Shown piece after piece: positions 7,662 through 15,123 of a stretch of DNA of 44,783 bases (position 1 is the first letter of the stretch; each line of letters opens with the position of its first letter). The notes under the pieces were generated by a model. The model was not told the origin of the DNA. It made no database searches and saw only the letters and a program-made list of their open reading frames with translations. Made by a program: the position numbers and the translations under genes. The stretch is from a virus. The DNA is taken from IMG/VR virus record IMGVR_UViG_3300048834_000376, positions 1 to 44,783 of that record; one strand, 5' to 3'.

Positions 7662-8008
7662 CTGGAGAACGCTGGTACAGGATTGATGATCGGTTGTACT
7701 CGGTGGCGAACGAGTGGGGCGAGCATGACTACAGTTACCAGGACGTGCATCTGACGGAGTTTCCCGTCGTGAGGCACACCCCTCGGGGTGTCTGGGTCGA
7801 CACCGGGTTCGGTTACCTTCGGTGGGTCAGCCACGGTGCCCGGAAGCGGTTCGCCTGCCCGACGATCGAAGCGGCATTAGAGTCGTTCGTCGCCCGCAAA
7901 GACAAGCAGGCCGCCATTTATGATGCGCGGGCTAACTGGGCGCGTGAGGCGAAGGCAAAGGCTTTGGGAAAGTGGCGAGAAAGAGGCGGCGCTACCCAAA
8001 TTGGGTAA
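7658..8008 (+). CDS. Hypothetical early protein, 116 aa
   Basis: The start is a GTG at 7658 overlapping the helicase stop (GTGA). The product is rich in aromatic residues in its first 75 positions (RWYRIDDRLYSVANEWGEHDYSY, then RGVWVDTGFGYLRWVSHG), suggesting a small beta fold. It ends in a basic helix (ANWAREAKAKALGKWRERGG). No family is recognised. The stop codon lies within the palindrome at 7993..8007 that precedes the next promoter. Confidence 0.65.
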   Translation: MTGERWYRIDDRLYSVANEWGEHDYSYQDVHLTEFPVVRHTPRGVWVDTGFGYLRWVSHGARKRFACPTIEAALESFVARKDKQAAIYDARANWAREAKAKALGKWRERGGATQIG

Positions 8009-8044
8009 TCAGGTGTTGACAATATTGTTTCACCTATCTAGCTT
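7993..8044 (+). promoter_or_regulatory. Palindromic operator and sigma70-like promoter for the recombination operon
   Basis: TACCCAAATTGGGTA (7993..8007) is a perfect 7-bp inverted repeat around a central A. Nine bases later comes TTGACA (8016..8021), and 17 bases after that TAGCTT (8039..8044). The element TATTGTTTCACCTA (8023..8036) recurs exactly upstream of 43129. The downstream gene starts at 8069 with CGGAGG as its ribosome binding site. A repressor on the palindrome would sit next to the -35 box. Confidence 0.65.
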
Positions 8045-8068
8045 AACAGCATCAACGGAGGAACCAAC

Positions 8069-8872
8069 ATGGCTCAGGTAACAGGCGGCAAGGTCGTCTA
8101 CTCTCGCAAGGTCCAGGCCGCGCAGTACGAACCCAAGGACGCGACCGTCGAACTGTCGTTCTCGATCGACGAGGGCGAGCGCGACTACGAGAGCTTTCTG
8201 GACCAGGTCGCCAACGCGGCCGTCGTCAAGGTCCACACCATGATCGGCCTCGCGATGCCGACGCTGAAGGCGTCGATGGAATACCAGTTCACGCCCAACG
8301 ATGGCGCACTTCCCGCCGAGGGAACGACGGACCCTTCCGAGCGTACTAAGGATGATCTGGCGGCCGAGAAGATCGCCGAGGTCACCGACCCGGCATCCAT
8401 CGAGCCGAAGCCGGAACGCAAGAAGCCGGGCCGCCCGCCGAAGGTGAACAAGGATCCCGATCCCGCTGCCCTCAGCCCCTCTGGGGATACAGCGGAGGCC
8501 CCAGCCCAGGCGGATGCAACCGTCAGGTCGACTGAGGCCAAGCCCGACCCGTCTGTCATCACCGCCGAGTCCCCCTCGGGAGAGGGCGGCGGGTCGGGGA
8601 CCATCACGGCGGATGATCCCGCCCAATCGGGAGCGCGGAGCGACACGACCGATCCCGCCTCCCTTGGCGGCGCCGAGGAATGGGAAGCCACCCCGCCCCC
8701 GTTGACGGACGCCGAGGTGCTGTCGGCGATCACGCGCACCAATGCGCGGGTCATGCAGCCCGAGGCGATCAAGCAACTGGTCTGGAAGTTTGCCGGCAAC
8801 CCGCCGAAAACGTTCCGGGACATACCCCTGGAAGTGCGCCCCACCTTCGTCGCCGAACTGGAGGCGCTTTGA
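8069..8872 (+). CDS. Hypothetical protein with AT-hook-like motif and disordered middle
   Basis: This is the first gene of the operon that also holds the DUF2800 and DUF2815 genes. Residues 1 to about 75 are ordered (YSRKVQAAQYEPKDATVELSF, then helical). Residues about 80 to 210 are low-complexity Pro/Asp/Ala/Ser rich, with RKKPGRPPK at about 117..125, an AT-hook-like core that could touch the DNA minor groove. The last 55 residues are helical (LTDAEVLSAITRTNARVM, LVWKFAGNPPKTF). The position beside single-strand binding and nuclease genes suggests a recombination or replication accessory role, by inference only. No family is recognised. Confidence 0.75.
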   Translation: MAQVTGGKVVYSRKVQAAQYEPKDATVELSFSIDEGERDYESFLDQVANAAVVKVHTMIGLAMPTLKASMEYQFTPNDGALPAEGTTDPSERTKDDLAAEKIAEVTDPASIEPKPERKKPGRPPKVNKDPDPAALSPSGDTAEAPAQADATVRSTEAKPDPSVITAESPSGEGGGSGTITADDPAQSGARSDTTDPASLGGAEEWEATPPPLTDAEVLSAITRTNARVMQPEAIKQLVWKFAGNPPKTFRDIPLEVRPTFVAELEAL

Positions 8873-8946
8873 CCGACGGGCCGCTGCACGCAAGACGCTT
8901 CGGCTGATCTGCGGCGGCCCACCCAATTCTCAACCTGGAGGACGAG

Positions 8947-10122
8947 ATGGACGCCGATACGAAGGAATTTTACGCCATGCTGAAGCCCGAGGCTGACCGG
9001 CCTGCCCACTCCCCCCTTGGCGCTTCGAGCGCGGAGAGGTGGATGAAGTGCCCCGGTTCGGTGCGCCTGATCCAGTCTCTGGACCTGCCCGAGACGGACG
9101 AACCGGACTACCGGACTCTCGGCACCGCTGCCCACGAAGCCTGCGCCCAGGCCCTTGCGACCGGCGCGGACGGCTGGGAGCTGATCGGCGAGTGCTTCGG
9201 CCCCCACAAGGTCGACGCCGAAATGGCCGAGGCGATCCAGGTCTACCTCGATATCTGCCGGGAATATATCGCCTGCCCGGGCATCTACTATATCGAGGAA
9301 GCCGTTTCGGCTCCGGTCCATCCCGACTTCTACGGCACCGCCGACTTCGTCCACTGGGACGAGAAGCACGCGACCCTGACGGTCGTCGACTACAAGCACG
9401 GGCAGGGCATCACCGTCGAGGCGGTGGATAATCCGCAGCTCAAGTATTACGCCTATGGCGCCCTCCAGAAGCATCCGGACGCCCGCGAGGTGGTGATGTA
9501 TATCGTCCAGCCCCGCGGCTTCCACATGGACGGCCCGGTGCGTGGCTGGCCGATGAAGGCCGATGCCCTGTGCGAGTGGGTGGAGAAGGACCTGGTCCCC
9601 GCCATGAAGCGCACGGAGACGGACCCGGCCCTCGACATCGGCGACCACTGCCGGTTCTGCCCGGCCAAGCTGGTCTGCCCGGAGATGGGCAAGGCGATGT
9701 ACGAACTGCTCGACGGCGAGAAGCCGGACCTGGTTCCGGACGTCAGCCTGGCGGGGAAGTGGGAGAAAGCGCAAGCTTTAAAGCATCTGATCAAGGCGAT
9801 CGAGGCCGAGGTGGCCAGGCGCCTGAACGACGGCCGCGCCATCCCCGGGATCAAGCTGGTCGACGGCAAGGCGAACCGGATATGGAAGGACGGCGCGGAA
9901 GCCCTGTTCCGCCAGCGGTTCGGGGACCAGGCGTTCGAGCCTCCGTCCTTCAAGTCCCCCGCCGAGATGGAGAAGATCGGGCCGGCTGCCAAGTCGCTGG
10001 TCCATGAGTGGGCCTACAAGCCGCAGGGCAAGCCGACGGTGGCGCCGGACGACGATCCCCGTCCCGCCATCAAGGTCCAGAAGGGGTCGGACGTTTTCGC
10101 GGGAGTGCTGGCCGATGGGTAA
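8947..10122 (+). CDS. DUF2800 family Cas4/RecB-like PD-(D/E)XK nuclease
   Basis: The 391-residue product matches the DUF2800 pattern common in phage recombination cassettes. It has HSPLGASSAERWMKCPGS at the N-terminus, GTAAHE with His63, then a nuclease core FYGTADFVHW (D133), TVVDYKHG (D148, K150) and QLKYYAY (Q164, Y168). Cys35 with Cys235, Cys238 and Cys244 (HCRFCPAKLVC) could ligate an iron-sulfur cluster as in Cas4 and AddB. Expected role: 5' or 3' end resection or processing of replication intermediates together with the DUF2815 protein. The start follows CAACCTGGAGG by five bases. Confidence 0.85.
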   Translation: MDADTKEFYAMLKPEADRPAHSPLGASSAERWMKCPGSVRLIQSLDLPETDEPDYRTLGTAAHEACAQALATGADGWELIGECFGPHKVDAEMAEAIQVYLDICREYIACPGIYYIEEAVSAPVHPDFYGTADFVHWDEKHATLTVVDYKHGQGITVEAVDNPQLKYYAYGALQKHPDAREVVMYIVQPRGFHMDGPVRGWPMKADALCEWVEKDLVPAMKRTETDPALDIGDHCRFCPAKLVCPEMGKAMYELLDGEKPDLVPDVSLAGKWEKAQALKHLIKAIEAEVARRLNDGRAIPGIKLVDGKANRIWKDGAEALFRQRFGDQAFEPPSFKSPAEMEKIGPAAKSLVHEWAYKPQGKPTVAPDDDPRPAIKVQKGSDVFAGVLADG

Positions 10123-10312
10123 ATATTTCAGCGACTTGGAAACCCCGCTTCAGATCAACGTCAATCGCTGCGACGCGGGGTGGATTGTCGAATATACCCC
10201 GCCTGATGGTCCGATCTTTATTGCTGCGTGCAGTGAATGGGTCGACGTCCAGGTAGCCGTAAAAGACGCCCTGGAATTTGTCAAAAACGGCGCTGCGCCT
10301 GACCAGAAGTGA
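10115..10312 (+). CDS. Small hypothetical protein, 65 aa
   Basis: The ATG at 10115 overlaps the end of the nuclease gene by 8 bases. The product looks like a compact mixed alpha-beta fold (LQINVNRCDAGWIVEYTPP, then IFIAACSEWVDVQVAVKDALEF). A longer upstream reading (from 10004) would lie wholly inside the nuclease gene and has an arginine-rich shadow composition. Function is unknown. The location between the nuclease and the DNA-binding protein hints at a modulator. Confidence 0.6.
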   Translation: MGKYFSDLETPLQINVNRCDAGWIVEYTPPDGPIFIAACSEWVDVQVAVKDALEFVKNGAAPDQK

Positions 10313-10370
10313 TACCCTGATCGTGTCTAGAAGATGGCCAATTCCGGTCATCACAGTGAGGAGAAAGAAC

Positions 10371-11075
10371 GTGGCCAAGACTGAACAGTTCTACGAACAC
10401 TACGACCTGACGGCGCCGGTTCTCATGGCGTTTCCGAACCTTTTCGTGCCCAAGCCGATCGCCGGCAAGGGCGACCCGATGTACAGCGCCAACTTCATCA
10501 TGGGGCCGGATCATCCCGACCTCGACCCGATCAAGCGCCACATCGTCAAGCTCGCCAAGCAGAAGTGGCCGAACGTCGACATGTCCCAGGTGCACATTCC
10601 GCTCAAGTCGGGCACGGTGCTGGCCGACAAGCGCATCGCCGACCTGCGGAAGAAGGCCGTCGCCGCCGGCAAGGATCCGGACGCGATCACGCCGGACGGG
10701 GAATACCAGCGCGGCAAGGTCGTCATCAACCCGACCAAAGCGATCAAGACGCGAGAAGGCAAGCCCCTTCAGCCGCCGGCGCTTTCGGCGATCGTCAACG
10801 GCCGTATTATCGACCTCGACACGCCGGAGCTGCGTGCCCAGTACGAGAAGCAGTTCTTCTTCGGCGCCGAGGTGCTGGCCCGCATCAACTTCGGGACCTA
10901 CGACGGCAACGGTTCGACGATCCAGGACGGCGTGACGTCGTATCTCGATATGGTCCTGGCGACGGGCAAGGGCGAACGCCTCGGGGGTGGACCGCGGGCG
11001 GCGTCGGAGGTATTCTCCGGCTATGTCGGCTCCTACTCGGCCGAGGACCCCACGGGTCTGGGCCTGAGTATCTAA
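10371..11075 (+). CDS. DUF2815 single-stranded DNA-binding protein (Enc34-type)
   Basis: The 234-residue product matches the DUF2815/Enc34-type phage ssDNA-binding family: an N-terminal APVLMAFPNLFVPKPI strand pair, a conserved YSANFIMG, a lysine-rich helical middle (KKAVAAGKDPDAI) and FFFGAEVLARINFGTYDG toward the end. Such proteins coat single strands during replication and recombination. The start is GTG 10371 behind GAGGAGAAAGAAC. The reading frame extends to 10278 but without a binding site. It always tends to neighbour DUF2800 nucleases, as here. Confidence 0.85.
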   Translation: MAKTEQFYEHYDLTAPVLMAFPNLFVPKPIAGKGDPMYSANFIMGPDHPDLDPIKRHIVKLAKQKWPNVDMSQVHIPLKSGTVLADKRIADLRKKAVAAGKDPDAITPDGEYQRGKVVINPTKAIKTREGKPLQPPALSAIVNGRIIDLDTPELRAQYEKQFFFGAEVLARINFGTYDGNGSTIQDGVTSYLDMVLATGKGERLGGGPRAASEVFSGYVGSYSAEDPTGLGLSI

Positions 11076-11112
11076 GCGATCCGTCCGGTAGCGTCATGAT
11101 GCCGGATGTTGA

Positions 11113-11149
11113 GGGGGCAGCTTTTTCCCTCCAGGTTGGAGCTGCCCCC
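11113..11149 (+). other. Hairpin displaying an anti-Shine-Dalgarno loop (early transcript)
   Basis: GGGGGCAGCT (11113..11122) pairs perfectly with AGCTGCCCCC (11140..11149). The 17-base loop contains CCTCCAGGTTGG, the exact complement of CCAACCTGGAGG. That matches the CAACCTGGAGG leader of the genes at 8947, 43888 and 44198 over 11 bases, and those at 166 and 3998 over 10. No T-tract follows, so a simple terminator is unlikely. It could act as an RNA regulator of early translation (inference). Confidence 0.55.
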
Positions 11150-11180
11150 GACTTAGCCTGCAAGGCTTAGGCGGGGCGAC

Positions 11181-12017
11181 ATGCACTACTACAACGAGTT
11201 CGACCCGTTCGCGGCGGCATGGCTGGCCGAGCTGATGAATGCGGGGCTGATACCGTTCGGCCAGATCGACACGCGCTCGATCGCCGACGTCAAGGGGGCG
11301 GAACTTGAAGGCTTCACTCAATGCCATTTCTTTGCCGGCATCGGCGGCTGGCCTTACGCGCTTCGGCTCGCTGCCTGGCCTGACGATCGTCCTGTATGGA
11401 CGGGAAGCTGCCCCTGCCAGCCCTTCTCCGTCGCCGGAAAAGGCAAAGGCGCCGCCGACGAGCGGCATCTCTGGCCCGAGTTCCAGCGCCTCATCGCGGA
11501 GTGCCGTCCTCCAGTCGTCCTTGGAGAGCAGGTTGCGAGCGCGGCTGGGCGTGGATGGCTCGCCGGAGTACGCACTGACCTGGAAGCACTGGGATATGCC
11601 GTCGGGGCCGCCGATCTGTGCGCTGCGGGCGTCGGCGCGCCGCATATCCGGCAACGGCTGTACTGGGTGGCCGACGCCGACATCCCTGTCGCCGGCGAAG
11701 GACGGGAACAACGAAGCCGGCAACTCGGCGGGGCTGGTAGCGATCAGGAAGATCGCACTGGACGTAGCGGGCTGGCCGACACCATGCCAGCAGGATGGAC
11801 CGCACGGGGGACCAAACCAGGGAACGGATCGCCTGCCTGGAGCGGCGGCGCTTGGCTCGACTGCCGGGACGGAAAGCGCCGGCGCGTTGAACCCCGCATT
11901 CCCTTGCTGGCTCATGGGGTTTCCAATCGCGTGGGAAAGCTGCGCGGATTCGGTAACGCGATCGTCCCCCAGGCCGCGGCGGCCTTCATCGAAGCGTACC
12001 GGGAAGCTGTAGCATGA
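11181..12017 (+). CDS. DNA C5-cytosine methyltransferase
   Basis: This 278-residue methyltransferase would put methyl groups on cytosine in phage DNA, probably to escape host restriction. Motif I is HFFAGIGG (49..56), motif IV is GSCPCQPFSVAGKG with catalytic Cys79, motif VI is reduced to GEQVAS (115..120), motif VIII is IRQRLYWVAD and motif X is GNAIVPQAAAAFI. The target recognition part is short and rich in Gly and Arg (residues about 170 to 245). That part overlaps a second open frame that also looks conserved (see 11305..12012). The stop overlaps the polymerase start (ATGA). Confidence 0.88.
   Translation: MHYYNEFDPFAAAWLAELMNAGLIPFGQIDTRSIADVKGAELEGFTQCHFFAGIGGWPYALRLAAWPDDRPVWTGSCPCQPFSVAGKGKGAADERHLWPEFQRLIAECRPPVVLGEQVASAAGRGWLAGVRTDLEALGYAVGAADLCAAGVGAPHIRQRLYWVADADIPVAGEGREQRSRQLGGAGSDQEDRTGRSGLADTMPAGWTARGTKPGNGSPAWSGGAWLDCRDGKRRRVEPRIPLLAHGVSNRVGKLRGFGNAIVPQAAAAFIEAYREAVA
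11305..12012 (+). CDS. Overlapping reading frame within the methyltransferase gene
   Basis: A 235-codon open frame lies in the +1 frame of the methyltransferase gene. Its second half reads like a real phage protein: GSPEYALTWKHWDMPSGPP, two GWPTP boxes followed by DG (TGWPTPTSLSPAKDG, AGWPTPCQQDG) and LNPAFPCWLMGFPIAW. From memory, such WPTP...DG and NP-x-WLMG-P-W blocks recur in proteins encoded at cytosine methyltransferase loci of other phages. That would make this a true dual-coding region. The start is uncertain, since no ribosome binding site is clear at 11305, and it may be made by frameshifting. Confidence 0.4.
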   Translation: MKASLNAISLPASAAGLTRFGSLPGLTIVLYGREAAPASPSPSPEKAKAPPTSGISGPSSSASSRSAVLQSSLESRLRARLGVDGSPEYALTWKHWDMPSGPPICALRASARRISGNGCTGWPTPTSLSPAKDGNNEAGNSAGLVAIRKIALDVAGWPTPCQQDGPHGGPNQGTDRLPGAAALGSTAGTESAGALNPAFPCWLMGFPIAWESCADSVTRSSPRPRRPSSKRTGKL

Positions 12018-14023
12018 TCCCCGTCGTCTGCGATTTCGAGACGGCCAGTGGGTGTGACCTGAAGGTCGCCGGCGCGGCTCGCTATGCCGAGGACCCGACG
12101 ACGGAAGTGATCTGCTTTACCTTCGCTCAATATTTCTGGTCGCCCTACGACCGGCAGCATGAGGACAAGCTGCACGAGGTCGCCGGCAGCCCGGACTACC
12201 TGTTCGTCGCCCACAACGCGTTCTTCGAGAAGTCGATCTGGCGGAACATCATGGTCCCCCAGTTCCACTTCCCGGACATCCCGGACGACCGCTGGCACGA
12301 TACCATGGCCTCCTGTGCCATGAAGAACCTGCCCCTCTCCCTCGACCGTGCGGCGATCGTGCTGCGCCTCCCCTACCAGAAGGACACGGCCGGCTCGCGG
12401 CTGACCAAGTCCCTGTCCAAGCCGAAGAAGGATGGAAGCTTTGACCGATCTGCTGAAACTCTCGGGCGAGTGTACGCCTATAACCAGGCTGACATTGCTG
12501 CAACAGCAGCTCTCCACCGGAGAGTTTCGGTTCTACCTCGGGATGAACAGGCCGTTTGGCAACTCGATCAGAGAATTAACCAGAGAGGAGTGCGCCTCGA
12601 TCTTGGCTTTGTGCGGGCCGCCCAGCGAGTGGTGGACCGAGCCAGCGGACCCCTTGGACAAGAGTTTGCCGCCCTCACCGGAGGGCTGAGTTTCAACCAG
12701 GTCGGCAAGGTCGGCGAGTGGGTCAAGGCCCGCGGCGTCGATCTCCCGAACCTACAGAAGGAGACGGTCGATGCCGCATTGGCTCTATCGGACGATAGCG
12801 AGGATGAATCCCTTTCTGACGAACACGGCGATGATCCTGTCGGGCATGATCCTGGCCTGCCTGATGATGTACGGCGCGCACTCGAAATACGTCGCCTCAT
12901 CGGTTCAGCCAGCGTCAAGAAGCTCCGGGCCATGGACCGCTGCGTCTGCGCCGACGGCCGGGCAAGGGGACTGCTCCAGTACCACGGCGCCGGCACCGGG
13001 CGCTGGGCCGGGCGCCTCCTCCAGCCCCAGAACTTCCCTCGCGGCACCCTGAAGGACATCACGCCGGAACAGGCCGTCGACGCGATCATGACCGAGGATC
13101 CGGACTGGGTCGAGATGGTCCTGGGCAAGCCTCCCGTCGAAGCCGTCCTGTCGTCGCTGCGGCACGCCCTGATCCCCGGCGAGGGGAAGGTGTTCGCCGC
13201 CGGCGACTTCGCCCAGATCGAGGCCCGCATCGTGCTGGCCCTGGCCGGGCAGTGGGACAAGGTCGAGCTGCTGGCCAAGGGCGAGGATCCCTACCTGTCG
13301 CTGGCCATGCGCGTCTACCACCGTCCATTGACGAAGGCCGACGGCAAGGAGCGCCAGGTCGGCAAGTCCGGTGTCCTCGGCCTCGGCTTCGGCATGGGTT
13401 GGGCACGGTTCCAGGGCTGGGTCCAGAAGTCGTCGGCGATCACGCTGGCCGAGGACCTTTGCCGGTCGGTCGTCGACACCTACCGGAAGGAATGGGCGCC
13501 CGAGGTTCCGAAGCTGTGGTACGCCCTCATGGATGCGGCTACGAGCGCCGTGTGGGACCGCCGGCCGCGCGAGGCATATGGCGTGCGCTACGAGGTCGAG
13601 GACGGTTTCCTGACGGCCCTGCTGCCGAGCGGGAGCAAGCTGTACTACTGGAACCCGCAGCCGACGAAAGAGGCGATGCCGTGGAACCCGGATGACGTTC
13701 GTCCCGGGTTCACCTACCAGGCCATGAAGTCGGGGCAGTGGAGGACGATCAAGGCATTCGGCGGCCTCCTGTGCGAGAATGTCGTGCAGGCACTGGCCCG
13801 GGATGTCATGGTCCACACGATGTTCCTGTGCGAAAAGGAAGGGCTTCCCGTCGTTCTGACCGTCCACGACGAGGTCGTGACGGAGCCGGATGAGTTTTGC
13901 AATACGTGGGAGGACAGCGGGAAAGTCCTTGAACAGATCATGTCGGATATTCCGCCCTGGGCAAAGGGTCTGAATATCCCCGTCAAGGCCGAGACGTGGG
14001 TCGGCGACCGTTACCGAAAATGA
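12014..14023 (+). CDS. Family A DNA polymerase with 3'-5' exonuclease domain
   Basis: The 669-residue polymerase replicates the phage genome. The exonuclease domain starts with DFETAS (7..12) and continues with FVAHNAFFEKSIW and YNQADIAATAALH. The polymerase domain has motif A DFAQIEARI (D398), motif B RQVGKSGVLGLGFGMGWARF (R447, K451) and motif C VHDEVV (D619). Length and layout fit phage PolA-type enzymes without a 5' nuclease. Residues about 255 to 285 (DDSEDESLSDEHGDDPVG) form an acidic insert where relatives usually have a short linker. That stretch also codes a hydrophobic second frame (12771). The start ATG overlaps the methyltransferase stop. Confidence 0.93.
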   Translation: MIPVVCDFETASGCDLKVAGAARYAEDPTTEVICFTFAQYFWSPYDRQHEDKLHEVAGSPDYLFVAHNAFFEKSIWRNIMVPQFHFPDIPDDRWHDTMASCAMKNLPLSLDRAAIVLRLPYQKDTAGSRLTKSLSKPKKDGSFDRSAETLGRVYAYNQADIAATAALHRRVSVLPRDEQAVWQLDQRINQRGVRLDLGFVRAAQRVVDRASGPLGQEFAALTGGLSFNQVGKVGEWVKARGVDLPNLQKETVDAALALSDDSEDESLSDEHGDDPVGHDPGLPDDVRRALEIRRLIGSASVKKLRAMDRCVCADGRARGLLQYHGAGTGRWAGRLLQPQNFPRGTLKDITPEQAVDAIMTEDPDWVEMVLGKPPVEAVLSSLRHALIPGEGKVFAAGDFAQIEARIVLALAGQWDKVELLAKGEDPYLSLAMRVYHRPLTKADGKERQVGKSGVLGLGFGMGWARFQGWVQKSSAITLAEDLCRSVVDTYRKEWAPEVPKLWYALMDAATSAVWDRRPREAYGVRYEVEDGFLTALLPSGSKLYYWNPQPTKEAMPWNPDDVRPGFTYQAMKSGQWRTIKAFGGLLCENVVQALARDVMVHTMFLCEKEGLPVVLTVHDEVVTEPDEFCNTWEDSGKVLEQIMSDIPPWAKGLNIPVKAETWVGDRYRK

Positions 14024-14034
14024 GGGGGATTATC

Positions 14035-14217
14035 ATGAGAGTGAACGATTTCTTCGACACGTTCCTGAGTGTCGGGGGCACCATACTGGCCATCCTGTTG
14101 CTGGTGGTGACGGCGGCCGTCGTGGTCGCCGTGTGGCAGGAGAACGAGGAAGTCCGGATCGTGCGGGAAACCTGCGCCGCCATGCAGCAGGCGTGTCCAA
14201 GGGACTGGCGGCAATGA
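14035..14217 (+). CDS. Small membrane protein, 60 aa
   Basis: The ATG at 14035 follows GAGGGGG by 6 bases, 11 bases after the polymerase stop. Residues 10 to 35 (LSVGGTILAILLLVVTAAVVVAVW) form one strong transmembrane helix, followed by a short charged tail with two cysteines (ETCAAMQQACPRDW). The stop overlaps the next start (ATGA). It could anchor something at the membrane. The sequence does not say what. Confidence 0.65.
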   Translation: MRVNDFFDTFLSVGGTILAILLLVVTAAVVVAVWQENEEVRIVRETCAAMQQACPRDWRQ

Positions 14218-14681
14218 AGATCATCGCCATCGATGTCGGCTCCAACATGGCTCTCGCCCACAACTGTGCGCCGGGAAGGCCGCCCGTCGTGGTCAGTGAA
14301 TCGTTCAAGGGCACCCGTGAGGTTCGTGCTGCGGCTACCATGGACTGGCTGCTGGAATGGTTTGACGCCATCCAGGTTTGCCACCATGCCGACGCTGTCG
14401 TCTATGAGAGGCCCTTTGCCCGTGGCCGGGACGCTACCAGATCCCTGTGGGGCCTCGCCGGTATCATCGAGGCGGCAGCCACAAGAGCCGGGATGGCCGT
14501 CCTCGACGTCGAGAACCAGACGCTGAAGAAGTTCGCCACGGGCAACCGAAAGGCGTCGAAGGAGCAGATGATCGAAGCCGCCCAACTCATGGGCTACACT
14601 GGCAACAACGAGCATGAGGCCGATGCGTGGTGCCTCCTGCAATACGCAACGGACAGGGTGCAATGGGAAAGCAAGAACTAG
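14214..14681 (+). CDS. RuvC-like Holliday junction resolvase
   Basis: The 155-residue product has the RNase H-fold resolvase pattern: IIAIDVGSNMALAH with Asp7, AVVYERPF with Glu65, and a C-terminal NEHEADAWCLL with Glu135 and Asp137. These acidic residues bind the two metal ions that cut branched DNA. Phage enzymes of this type resolve recombination and replication junctions before packaging. The start is the ATG at 14214 overlapping the preceding stop. A longer frame (14133) would lie inside the previous gene. Confidence 0.85.
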   Translation: MKIIAIDVGSNMALAHNCAPGRPPVVVSESFKGTREVRAAATMDWLLEWFDAIQVCHHADAVVYERPFARGRDATRSLWGLAGIIEAAATRAGMAVLDVENQTLKKFATGNRKASKEQMIEAAQLMGYTGNNEHEADAWCLLQYATDRVQWESKN

Positions 14682-14920
14682 ACCCCGATCTCCGGGACCT
14701 TCGGCATACCCTGTCGGAGAGGATCAAGGAAGCCCGGCGCACGCGCGGTCTGACCCAGGGCCAGCTCGCCGAAGCCATGGGCGTGCCGCGGTCGCTGGTC
14801 AACCGGCTGGAGCGGGGCTCCCGTATCCGGGACGTGATGACCGCCACCTCCCTGTTCCGGGTCGCCAAGGCCCTGGGCATGAAGCTGAAGATCGAGTTTG
14901 TCGAGGAGTGGGAGGCTTGA
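14663..14920 (+). CDS. XRE-family helix-turn-helix regulator 1
   Basis: The 85-residue product has an XRE/Cro-type helix-turn-helix at residues about 20 to 75: IKEARRTRGLTQGQLAEAMGVPRSLVNRLERGS. It closes with LGMKLKIEFVEEWEA, a tail shared with its neighbour. The start ATG 14663 lies within the resolvase end. Such proteins repress or activate phage promoters; HigA-like antitoxins look similar, but no toxin gene is adjacent. A plausible target is the TACCCAA-TTGGGTA palindrome found three times in early control regions (inference). Confidence 0.85.
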   Translation: MGKQELDPDLRDLRHTLSERIKEARRTRGLTQGQLAEAMGVPRSLVNRLERGSRIRDVMTATSLFRVAKALGMKLKIEFVEEWEA

Positions 14921-15123
14921 GCGCCGGCAACGCTATTCGCGCGGCGCGTACAAAGGTCGGCTGGTCCCAGGACGCGCTGGCCGCTTCACTCGGCACGTCG
15001 CATCAACTCGTCAGCAAGTGGGAGAACGGCCGCGTATTTCCCCGGATGCCGACCATGCAACGCATTGCTGATCTTCTCGGCATGGACCTGAAGATCGAAT
15101 TTGTGGAGAAATCCGATGGATAA
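14917..15123 (+). CDS. XRE-family helix-turn-helix regulator 2 (tandem paralogue)
   Basis: The 68-residue product begins at TTG 14917, overlapping the previous TGA. It is almost wholly a helix-turn-helix domain: IRAARTKVGWSQDALAASLG, then SHQLVSKWENGRVFPRM, ending LGMDLKIEFVEKSDG. The order of motifs and the LGM-x-LKIEFVE tail repeat those of the gene just upstream, so the two arose by duplication and could form homo- or heterodimers. The TTG start and tight overlap suggest low, coupled expression. Confidence 0.8.
   Translation: MSAGNAIRAARTKVGWSQDALAASLGTSHQLVSKWENGRVFPRMPTMQRIADLLGMDLKIEFVEKSDG

Noticed and set aside
12432-12689. Alternate frame in the polymerase gene (MEALTDLLKLSGECTP...)
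   Set aside because: Reads naturally, but the only Shine-Dalgarno-like bases touch the ATG, and the main frame has exonuclease and thumb motifs across the same stretch.
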